NCBI RefSeq assembly: GCF_901709675.1
Contig: NC_051090.1
Coordinates: forward strand, 8,511,842-8,575,841
Length of the DNA: 64,000 nucleotides
Direction of reading: 5' to 3'
Source of the DNA: Syngnathus acus
Lineage: Eukaryota; Chordata; Actinopteri; Syngnathiformes; Syngnathidae
In this document: piece after piece, positions 41,251 to 52,578 of the stretch
Layout: each line of letters starts with the position of its first letter
Position numbering within the stretch: the first letter of the stretch is position 1
Notes under the pieces: generated by a model
Databases searched by the model: none
What the model was told of the DNA's origin: nothing
The model's input: only the letters and a program-made list of their open reading frames with translations
Program-made: the position numbers and the translations under genes

Positions 41251-42526
41251 ATAAACATCAAATAGCTTTATGTAGCAAAACTAAATAGAGTTCAAGTTTA
41301 GCCAACATTTTAAATTAAAACTGAAGTCCTCCACACATCTCTACCTTTTATCACTGTGCACTCTTAATTTTGATGCTATTCTGATCCACTCTTAAGACCC
41401 ATAAACGTCTTGTTTTTGAGACATTGCTCCTCTTCAGAGTGACACGTTTTATTAATTCAAAAGGATTCGAGTGCGGCCCATGGTGAGGACACTCACATCC
41501 TTTCACAGGTTTCCGTTGGTGCCACCATTTTGATTTGACTGTGTGGTGGAACACCTTGACGAAAAAAGAAAGTGTGACAAGTGCGCAGCTAAATATTTTA
41601 CAAGCCTGACATTACTTGCTCAAGCTTTTAAGTACACCTTTATTTATTTCCCATTTTGGTTAGTGTCATAAAAGTCTAATACAGTGTATCCTTTTTGAAC
41701 TATGAACTTCTTGCCCAATGCATGTAGCAGTGCAGAGGGGCAAAAAAAGGTGAAAATGGAGGGAAATTATGTTGCAGTGCGGTTTTACCCGGATCGGAGG
41801 TTAACCCACATTCAGTGTAAGGCACAGCACGTCATCTAAATGTATCCCAGCCGAATCATTAATGAAGCATAGAAGATACACACACACACACACACAAACA
41901 ATAAAATACTTAAGCTCGACATGCCCTCGTTGCCCTTTCGAGAGAAAAACACAGTTCACCAAAAGTTCACGTCTGTTACCATTGGCAATCCTGCCCTTAT
42001 ACGCCTCAAACTATCCCTGTGACTGGCTGGAAACAAGGAACCAAACATACCCTGACTACTGTTGATATGACACTTGACGTGTTCTACACCTCTGACCCTG
42101 ATATGCAGGGTCACTGTTCGGTCAGAATGCCGCTGCAGGCCAAGTATGATTGGGGTTTGTTTATGTGTGTGCGGTTATAGATGGGGGTGACAATTTCAGG
42201 AGGGGAGCGGGGTACAAGAGGTAAAAGCTCAAAATATCACTGTATCTAGTAGCTGTGTGACATTTTAGAGTCCATACCGCCCTAAATAACGCAAGTTCAG
42301 CAAGAGTTCACGGTTGAAGCCACACCCCCTCGCCACTATGTCGTCAGGCGAGCGCATTGACGTCACGAGCAAGAAACGCCTCCACTTGTCGCCTGTTTCC
42401 AGTTCTGACACGATGATGACACCCAGTGGACCTGAACCTTCAGCAACTGTAACGCTCTTGAACTGTTAGAAAGCCGCAGATTTTATGTACACAGCAATGA
42501 CAATGGGGGTTTTTTCTCATTCTATT

Positions 42527-42634
42527 TTATTTAAACGAATATACATTTATCAATTTGTTTCTGTACATAAATTAGTGCATTTATTTAAACGAATAAACAT
42601 TTATCAATTTGTTTCTGTACATAAATTAGTGCAT
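42527..42634. repeat. 54-bp tandem duplication
   Basis: The unit beginning TTATTTAAACGAATA is present at 42527-42580 and 42581-42634. I saw a single difference (TATACA against TAAACA), so the event is recent. Confidence 0.93.
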
Positions 42635-42741
42635 TGTTGACTTTTTTTAAACAACAAATATCAATATTTGCATAATTTATGAATATGTGTCCTAAGTTAA
42701 TAAGAGTGATAATTATTAATAATGTTATGAATATTTAATGG

Positions 42742-42789
<48 letters not shown>
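42742..42789. repeat. (TG)n microsatellite, about 24 units
   Basis: A pure TG tract in AT-rich sequence. Confidence 0.95.
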
Positions 42790-42792
<3 letters not shown>

Positions 42793-43456
42793 CAGGAAAT
42801 GTATTCATTTCATACAGTATAAATGATAGAAATGTAAATAGCATTTTAAAATTATGTACGTTTTTGAATGCTAATTGGGAGAATTTCCCCATGAGATTTT
42901 TTCAGCAATATAGATCCCACAATTTTTTTGCTCATGAATAATAAATGAAAGTAAATATAAAATGGATATAAAAAAGTATGCACTAAAATTTGTAGCAGTT
43001 AACTCACTTCTGACTACACAATTAGTTTCAGTTATTTGCCTGTGGTTATAGCACTAGCAACTTCCCGTTACATATGAATAATCAAATTATTCAATTGAAA
43101 TAATAAACACGATATCAAAATAAGGACACAATGTGCAGTTAAATAATTTATAACTTTGGATAAAAAAAAATCATAGCAACAATTAATTCAGAGACGCACA
43201 AAGCAAAAGCAATGAATAGTTTCACCGATATTCATAATTACTATTATTCAGAAAAATATATTTGGCCTAAAAACAATTGCATTTGCAAAAACAATTGCTG
43301 GAGATTTTTAGTTTGGTTGAGCTTACTTAAATTATTCAATATTAAAATGCTTGCTTTGGCTTTTAACTGAATGTACAAGTATTTGCCTCAAAAATTACTA
43401 TCACTGGAGCGTTTGACATTTCATGACAGACTTGTCATCCACTTTAGAAGTCCAAG

Positions 43457-43473
43457 TGCGCCCTCTAGTGTTA
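43457..43473 (-). promoter_or_regulatory. CTCF-like core motif at the gene-block edge
   Basis: The minus strand reads AACACTAGAGGGCGCAC, about 1 kb outside the mfsd8l 3' end. A motif match only. Confidence 0.33.
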
Positions 43474-44501
43474 GGTATAAGTTCTACACCACCACCAGAA
43501 ATCTTTTTTTGTTAGGATGCCTTGAAAGTAGCTAATGCATAGAATGAGCATTAATTGCAATAACAGTTTATATGGCAGGCATATATAACTCACACTTGTT
43601 AATAAATACAGAACAATTCAACAACATGGCATTTTCTAAACCAATAACTTAAATCAGGAAATGCTGGAGCACATATAAGATGACAATTAGACATATATGT
43701 CACTTGGATTCCATATTTCCATGGGAAATGTACATATTCAACAAAGTGGTTCTTGAATGTGTGTGCAAACATGCCCTATGGTGGGAGCCAGGAAAAAGTG
43801 GAACTGCCAAAGGAACTTAGTTCAACATCCCACTCTTCTCTGGCAAAGGGGGGTAGGGTTGTTAGAGCAAATTGATTCAAGAAATCCAAGCCATCTCCAC
43901 ACTCAAACTAGTATATAAATAAAATTTGGGGTAACCTTTTGTTTAAAAAAAGAAAAACCTACAATGGTCACTGCAGTTACTTTGGAATTGAAAAGGCAGA
44001 GTAATAATACATTTTAAAAATACAAATTTGAATTACTAAATGCTTCAACAATATTTCAAAAACAAGCTGATGAAACTGGCACCGTTCCAGCTGTCTCGGT
44101 TTCATATTACACAAATGGTTTTTTTCTTCTTATTTTCCTAAACAGTTATTGCACTGAATAAATAAATTGACTGATATGGACATAAAAAAGGAGAAAGCCA
44201 TGCGAGCCCATCCTCCCCTGACCTCAACCTGTAGAGAACGTTCGAAGAATCTTCAAGCAAAAGAATGTGAGGTAGTTAAGATGCAAACATCCTGCAATAA
44301 ACTCCTGATAATTCAGTGACCATTTGGGGATTTTCTTTTCAAGGTCTTTTAAATTTTGTCCCCTTTTGATAGCATTAAATTCAATAGTTGTCTCATTTAA
44401 ATGTTAAGATATCAAATTTTAAATTCACCCAAACAAGAGTAAAACAAAAATATAGTATATGAACTCGCAACTGATTTCTATCAAGCTCACCAAATAAATT
44501 A

Positions 44502-47500
44502 TCAGACATCTCTGCTCTCCGCTTCTTCCTCTCGAGAAGGTTCAACGAGCCGCTTGTAAGAGAAGGCCAGCATCATCTGCAGAGAAATAATATGTCACAT
44601 CCAAGTTTCACAGTGAAATAAACTCTTTAGTTCTCATTCAAATGTCATTAAATAGTATGACAACAATTTTCCCATCTTCATGATGACGCCACAATTATTT
44701 TTCTTTTGTGTACAAAGCGACATTCTATAATGTGTCGTTCAAAGGCTTCCTTTATTTTCCTTTGATATCGCTTACCGTTAGGAGTGACAGCAGCACCATC
44801 ATCACACCCATCATGATATACATGTTGTCAGTGAGGCCACCGGCCCACAGCGGGCCCAAAATGGTTGCCAGACCTCCGACTGAGCGACGAACACCCTGAC
44901 TGAAACCTGCAAGGCCAGCAACACATTATAAATACTAATTAGCGCAAACAATTAGGTTGCATGGTGTCATTCTTACCTTGCGTTTTTTCAGATGTAACTT
45001 TGGAGAAGAGGGAAACCTGGGCAACAGCTACAAATGGCAAACCCAGAACTTGCAGAAACACGCCTATGACAAACTCTGCCAACTGCCATGGGAAACCACC
45101 TACACAAAGGCACAAACCAGAACAGGCTCATTTTTAGAAGGTGCACTATTATTGCAGCTTTTCTTTAGGCTTCTGACACTTTGTAAGAAAATTAAGCATT
45201 TGATGCAGCGGTCATAATGTGGACTGACCTATTGGGTTAGCCAAGAAGATGAGGCACCAGACGCAGGAAATGTTGCAAATGCTGAGTCCAACAGCCAGAA
45301 TCACTCGCTCAGCAACACGCCGACTCAGCCAGCGCACAAACAGGAAGCCAGCAATCACTTCAACGCCGCAGAGACAGTACATAATGCTGTTCTCCAACTC
45401 CCCATAGTTGAAGTACTTTTGGGTCAGTGGTGTCACCATGGTCTGGAGGAAAAAAAATGGAGCATTACCAATTCCCATGTGTCATTTTAGGACGTAGGAT
45501 CAAGACAGCAGAGAAAAAAATGTTAAGTATTGTACCTCCAATGCTGTTTGATTAAAGAGTGTGATGAATTGAGCAGCTAGCAGCACGACCACCTCTTCTC
45601 TTAGGAACTCTGCAGAGTTACAGTTGAGAAAGATCACGGTCAAAGGATCCATGGAAGTGCATGTCGGAATGTGTGAAGTTAATTACAAACCTACCTCGTG
45701 AGAGACTGAAATTCTTAAAAGGACTGGAGGACTCATGGGACACTGACGGCTCAGGAGATGATGAGATTTGATTGAAGGTTGCATCAGAAGTTTCAGTAGT
45801 GTGATTCCTGTGCACGTCAGTGGCGGGCACAGAGCCGTAAGAGCCCACCAGCTCCTGCGATTGCATTAGTGGCTGGACCTCCTCATCCTTCTCCTCCTCA
45901 CCCTCAGCTTCCTCTCTCTCTTCCTCAGTCCTTTGTTTATTTACTGTGTCACTACACTTGCTTTTAATAGTCTCTTTCCCACTCTGCAGAGGTGGGACAT
46001 CCCAGTACATGAAGATCACCGCCAATTGAAGAAGAATCCACAAGAAACACATGAATAACTAGAGGGAACAAACATAAAGAGGTTCCACAAAATTAGTGTT
46101 AAGCATTTGGGATATGTTCTCATTGTGTTTATTGTAAAAACTTGATTTTGCTTTTGAAGCTTGTTTTCATCAATGATGACTAACTGGCACATATAAAAAT
46201 GACAAAAATTTAAACCTATAAAGTATGATTGAGCTGGTTCAAGCTACTGTACAACAGACAAGAGAAACATTGTGGAATTAAAAATCTATTTAGACAAATT
46301 TATAACTTTATTCTATTTTGAGAAACTAGTAACTTAATTCAATTTAGACAGACTTACTGACTACTTACCCCTGGTGCAGTGAATGTATTGACCACGAAAG
46401 GACCCAAACGGAAATCACAGAGTCTCAGGAAGATGTTAAATGCTGGACCTATGTCGAAGGTACATTTAAAATGGGGTCAACGGCGGAAAAGTCACCATAA
46501 TATAATTACTGACGTTTCTACCTAAACAGGGACATTTATCAATTGAAAAATGACCAACTGATGATTATCAGCATTATAAGAAAGACATCCGTCCACTAAA
46601 GCTTATCTTGTTCATGGTCACGGGTAAGCTACTATCCCAGCTGACTTTGGGCTGAAGCTATGGTAAACATCAGACTGGTTGCCAATAAATTACAGATCAA
46701 GAGACACATTTACTTAAAATTGTAATCATTGCTCTATATTAAATATGATACTCCATGGTGAGCTACAATTTTTAAAAAAAAAAGCAATTCATTTTATACA
46801 GCAGCCTCGTAGCACTCACCAATCAGAAGGCCCACTTGTCGACAGATCATGACAGCAGCAAACACAGTGGAGCGATCTTCTGAAGCTGTGCTTCTGGTGA
46901 GGAAACCAAAGATGGACGAGCCAGCGCCTGTGCCAATGCCTGAAGAGAGCATGCCCAGCATAAACGTATTACAGTTCTGTAAATTGGAACTCCAGAGAAG
47001 AAATTAGATCTATGAAGTAATCAGGATTGGCAATCATAGTATGAATAATCTGCAACTAGCATGCACTTCAGTTAAACCTGAAGTAGTCTCAAAAGTTATA
47101 TTTTGCATATATCAGTAGTCAATAAGTAGCTTGGGTTAAAAAACGATATGTACACAACTCAAAGTAAAGCAAACCCTTCAAAGAGACCAGAAACAATGAC
47201 AAAGGCATTGTGAGGCCTTACCTGCCACGAGTCTGCTTGACAGTAGGAGCCACTTGGAAAAGCCCATAAAGTACATGAAGTTACCTGAACGATCAAAAGA
47301 AGGGAACAATTAAATATAAAACAGAAGAAAAAACATTTGCTTTTACAAATATGAGCAAGTCAATGATTGCGTCCAAGAGAAGAGTGAACTCACCCACAAT
47401 CTCAAAAAGGTTGGCAAATAAGATTATCTTCTTGGTGGTTCGCGTTCTATCAGACCAGTGGCCAAACAGTGGCCCCGACAGCAGGCCGGTCAGGCTGAAC

Positions 47501-48583
47501 GCTGATAGGGTCAAACCCAGGAAGTATGATGGTGCCTCTAATGTTTGCAAATACCTCCATATTGTGGGCAGTATCACAGCTGAGGACAAAGAGAAGGATT
47601 TGCTTGAAACTAGATAGACAAGAATGGTGTCAAAGAGATGTGTAGAGAGGCCTGCGCGAATACAAGAGCTGTAACAGCTTTTAGACAACTCTAAAATTAT
47701 TGTGTGACTCTTGGACAACATGATGATTTGAAAAGATATTTTATAAATTAAGATTTACTGCGCTGTACAAACAAATACCAAATCTTCCCATACTACAAAT
47801 TATTCAAGGCCTATCAGCGCACTTCTACACTAACTTACTTCCACTCAAATCTTGGCATAAATGGACAAATGTAAATTGGTGACTCATTGATTCACATTAC
47901 TTAAATGGGTGTGCACAGGAAGAAGAAATTTGTAGACACTGGTCACATGGTGAATGTCATTGTCACAGCTCACTGAGAAAAATGTATTTAAAACCTTAAA
48001 ACTGGACCTACCCAGGAAGTTGGGGTGATGCGACCAAACTTTGGGTTGTTTTGGGCAAAATAACCCAGGAAGTGGGTCAAATTGACACAACGTTGAAGTT
48101 GGGTCAAATAGACACTTGCTGGGTCAAATTGACCCTACTTTTAAGTAGGATCAAATTGACACAATTTCATAAACCAGCATTTTTAAGCGTGTATGTGAGA
48201 CTAGTAAGAAGATGGGTTCCAATGTGTGCAAGCCTGTTTCAGTGGGACTTCTTCCGATCGGCAATTTCTGCGAAGATATAAATTTGGGAATACTTGTATT
48301 GCGATGGTGCTACAGCCCAATCAGATATCTCTAGAACCAGTTTAGCCCTTCAATCTTTTATTCTAACCATGTATACACACAACGTGTAGTAGTTAAGGTA
48401 TAATGTGATTAACTTTGGGTCAAGATTATGGTCAGTATTTATTTAAAGGATAAAAGACTGAACATGCAAGACTTAAAGCCACATAGCATTTTCAAAGCAA
48501 TATTTACCATATTCAACGCCGCTCAGCAAAAAGATGAGTCCAATGGTGAAAAATGTGAGTTTCCTTTTCCGTCCATGATCCAT
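44502..48583 (-). CDS. mfsd8l: MFSD8/CLN7-like major facilitator transporter, 11 coding exons
   Basis: This is a multi-pass transporter of the MFSD8 (CLN7) branch of the major facilitator superfamily. MFSD8 itself is a late-endosomal/lysosomal membrane protein; the substrate of this relative is not known to me. Coding exons on the minus strand, in order: 48583-48508, 47579-47394, 47284-47222, 46939-46820, 46448-46369, 46058-45695, 45609-45536, 45442-45229, 45099-44977, 44906-44776, 44576-44502. All junctions are GT-AG, phases agree, and the sum is 1506 nt (501 codons plus TGA). Family marks are the loop 2-3 signature GHWSDRTRTTKK near residues 65-76, the glycine-rich GIGTGAGSS at the exon 3/4 join, and a TPLT...GVE block in exon 8 that resembles human MFSD8. 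Exon 6 carries a long acidic hydrophilic loop after the sixth membrane segment, with EEVQPLM and the glycosylation sequons NHT and NFS. Divergence from human MFSD8 is large, so I read it as the fish mfsd8-like paralogue and not as mfsd8. The symbol is provisional. Confidence 0.88.
46585..46690 (-). mobile_element. Degraded L2-like LINE 3' end in an mfsd8l intron
   Basis: Read on the minus strand, GGCAACCAGTCTGATG, CCCAAAGTCAGCTGGGATAG and AACAAGATAAGC occur in the same order as in the L2-type tail at 7190. It lies in intron 4 (46449-46819), in the sense of the gene. Confidence 0.6.
48003..48172. repeat. GGGTCAAATTGAC-type repeat in mfsd8l intron 1
   Basis: TTGGGTTGTTTTGGGCAAAA is followed by three spaced copies of GGGTCAAATTGAC/GGGTCAAATAGAC. 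It shares words with 34888-35043 and is probably a dispersed fish repeat of unknown class. Confidence 0.45.
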
Positions 48584-48881
48584 AGTGATGGGCTGCTATA
48601 CACTTGTAACATTCATCCTCATTATTCCGCAGCTATAAATTTTAGCGTCACCAATAAAACACCGCAGTGAACAAAATCCTATCGAAACTGCTTCCAATTA
48701 CAGCCAGTGAGTTAACGACGTCTTTGTAGGATACAAATAAAAATGTCGGATGGATTTACTTCTCCTATGAGTAGCTAAAAATATGTAAGTTTAATTAAAA
48801 AGTCCTACGAGTAGAACTGCCAGTGCATACGTGAAAAGGGGCAACCCACCCATTCCTGCGCATTTTAATCCCGCAAACATC

Positions 48882-48890
48882 ACTTCCGGG
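48882..48890. promoter_or_regulatory. ETS-type motif upstream of mfsd8l
   Basis: ACTTCCGGG lies about 300 bases upstream of the mfsd8l start codon and resembles the motif in the polr2h/armc9 promoter. Its role as a promoter element is inferred from position. Confidence 0.35.
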
Positions 48891-49189
48891 TATCCTGTTA
48901 CACCTCGACCAATAACAAACTCGGATTCACTTCAGAGCCGTAATAAAGGTTTTTCAACGAAACATTCAAATATGTGTTTTCGTAACACGAAAATATCATC
49001 ATGCCAACTGTTTTCTTTTGATCCGATTTTCAAAGGTGCACGTCATCTCTATCGACCGACTTTGTGGAATTCCATGCATCTTCCATGCATCTCCAGCAAC
49101 TCACTTTTGTTGCCAGCATTTTACACATTCATTGTTGTATTTTGAGTTACTTTGAAGTAACAATAAATTTACTTTGCTATCCAAGCTCT

Positions 49190-49310
49190 ACAGTGACTCC
49201 TTAACATTGGATCAAAGTGTCATTTCTTCAGTGTTGTCCCATGACAAAATATAATTAAAACAATGCAGAAATGAGAGGGGTGTACTCACTTTTGTGAGAT
49301 ACTGTATATA
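49190..49310 (+). mobile_element. Terminal fragment of a fish DNA transposon
   Basis: CAAAGTGTCATTTCTTCAGT, then GTTGTCCCATGACAAAATAT, and an end GGGGTGTACTCACTTTTGTG followed by AGATACTGTA form a terminus I know from many teleost genomes. The other end is not visible, so this is a fragment. Confidence 0.55.
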
Positions 49311-50473
49311 CTGAAATAATGTCATGTTCTTGAATTAAGAATATCTGAACATTTTTATATTGATACTGCTAAACCAGAGGAATAAATCCATGTTCATTCA
49401 CATCTAAATGTGCAAGCTTCTTCAGTGCTCTCATGGTGTCACCATCCTGTGACATCCATTACCAACGTGACATTGTGCTGAAATTCCACATAACACTCTG
49501 CCCCTTTCAGTTCTACTCTAAATTAAATTTTGACTCTTGAGTGTCCACTATTATCAGTGTAACAGGCTCCAGCATGCCAGGGACTAAATAGTTCTCTGCC
49601 AGTTAGGGAACAAAACGTTTGATTTTACAGTAGAATCTGCAATTTCAGTATCCATTGTGCAAGGACAGAAGAGGTGTTTCTATTGTCATGGGCAAAGTGG
49701 TGTATGGATTTTTTCTGCATTGTGTGTGCTTGTTAGAAATGTGATGAGGAACTATAATATTTTGGCAGTACAACTATAATTTGGTTTAATAAAAAAGCTT
49801 CAACATTTTGGTGTATTAACTCTAGGCCTAAGGAAACAAATTATCTTATTTGGGTGGTGGTCAAATAAATTCAGGGGTTCACATACTTTACTTACTTAAT
49901 ACTTAGAATTTAAGTACATTAAGTACATAATGGTCAGTGTGGTATTACTTAAAGTAGACTGTTTTGTCTATTGTAACATAGATGAAGATCATATGACATT
50001 ATATAATAAATTTATGCAGAAATCAAGGTAATTTGAAATCCTTCACTGCACTGAACACGAAGAAAATGTGCGTTTGTTCAATTATCGAGGTTTTACTTTG
50101 TTTAAAATAAAGAAAAATCCATCAAAAATTGCAGTTTTATAAACCTAAATCCACAGCATAGTTTTTGCAAATATCACTATTCCATAATTCTGGGACCACA
50201 AAATTGATTCAAATGTACATTATCCAAAAAATAAAGAGCCCTTTTGTGAGAACATATGTATAAAAAATCTATTTACAGATTTTGAGGAGATGAAGGTTGA
50301 AACGGTTTTTAAATTTTACAATCTTTTCACAATCCAACTTTTTTCCAATCTATAAATGCACAATACAAACACTACTTCTATATATCCTCAGTTTGTTATT
50401 TATCACTGCACTTGGTTCACTATGGTTTTGATGCAGACTGTGATACAGGCAACAATGAAAAGAGGGGAGTGGT

Positions 50474-51623
<1,150 letters not shown>

Positions 51624-51786
51624 TTATGAAATGATCGTAGTTAGTCGAAAATTATTAAAAATATGTCAATACAAAAGATCGCGTGAGGGCTAGTCGTTGA
51701 CTTTAAACTTCGATTGTCCATAATGTTATATGGTATATGCTAACTGGTAGCTTTAGCGTGTTGTGCGCCCATTTCCCGAAGCTTAC

Positions 51787-51860
51787 CTCTTGGACGTGAG
51801 TGTACTACCTTCTATATTGTACACAGTAAGGCTTTTGCGGTGCTCGGCTGCAGGTTGTAG
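51787..51860 (-). other. polr2h: Likely non-coding first exon of polr2h
   Basis: On the minus strand CACGTCCAAGAG/GTAAGC forms a good donor at 51786, and a matching acceptor TGTGCAG lies just before the coding exon at about 51503. The 5' limit is a guess because no transcript data are available. Confidence 0.45.
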
Positions 51861-52254
51861 TAAAAAGTGAAAATATAGTGTGCACTAAATTTCTTGCTTG
51901 GTTACCTCGTCATTCATTCAAAACAACATGCGGCGGCTAACCCAAACAACGTGCTCAACCTTTGACACATAATCTACTTCCGGCGAGTTCCATATGCTTT
52001 TATTATGTTAAAATGAATATTGTAACATATTCAGTCTATTTAAACCACCACATATTTTTGGGGGTTAAAATACACACATACATAGGCCATTCTTATGGTA
52101 AAATGAACAAAAACAAAAGTTTCCATTGTTAAATAATTGTTTTACGACATTTACTTCCACTTTCCAGCCTAAACTCTGGTTGCTATGGAGTCAGCGTCCC
52201 TTCCGCGCACGGTTGCTAGCTAATGGATGTCGCAGTCATATCGAGGTACTGTAG
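51861..52254. promoter_or_regulatory. Probable bidirectional promoter of polr2h and armc9
   Basis: The two genes are transcribed away from each other from this interval. It contains an ETS/GABP-type motif ACTTCCGGCG (51976-51985), typical of housekeeping bidirectional promoters. A plausible armc9 leader exon ends near 52240 at TCGAG/GTACTG; its acceptor could be ATACTCAG at 52547-52554. I see no clear TATA box or CpG island. Transcription start sites are not resolved. Confidence 0.6.
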
Positions 52255-52578
52255 AAGATCATGAGATTTTTTTTCAATAATTTGGTATTGGATTGTGACC
52301 TTTGGAGCAAGGATGACAGCACCCGTTTAGATGTTATCTTTGTTATTGAGAAGAGTGACGGCGAGAATAAGATCTCGTATGCAGAACTGTTGCTGCTGCT
52401 AGCATATCATCGAACAGTTGTTCACTTCATTTTCGTCGGTAATGAACACGCTGGAATCAGCCAAATCTTTAGTAGAAAAACAGAAACATTCAGCTACCAA
52501 GAAGTGCAAATTGTTTTTTATGTGTGGTTTAATTAACAACTTGTGGATACTCAGATGAGTTCCAAGGAGGAAGACAGA

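Larger units (their letters stand above)
27340..44501. other. No gene seen; AT-rich with scattered repeats
   Basis: Much of 33,500-43,400 is very AT-rich. The interval 39,470-39,620 is richer in G and C and repeat-free, so it is another candidate conserved non-coding block. The end of the interval should contain the mfsd8l 3' UTR, but I could not place its poly(A) signal. Confidence 0.55.
48584..50473. other. mfsd8l upstream region and polr2h 3' flank
   Basis: Holds the mfsd8l 5' UTR and promoter (ETS motif at 48882), a DNA transposon end at 49190-49310, and the polr2h 3' UTR. No further gene is visible. Confidence 0.6.

Noticed and set aside
52261-52536. 91-codon open frame upstream of armc9
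   Set aside because: It lies in the likely first intron or leader, has no family pattern, and is followed by a stop before the armc9 start.
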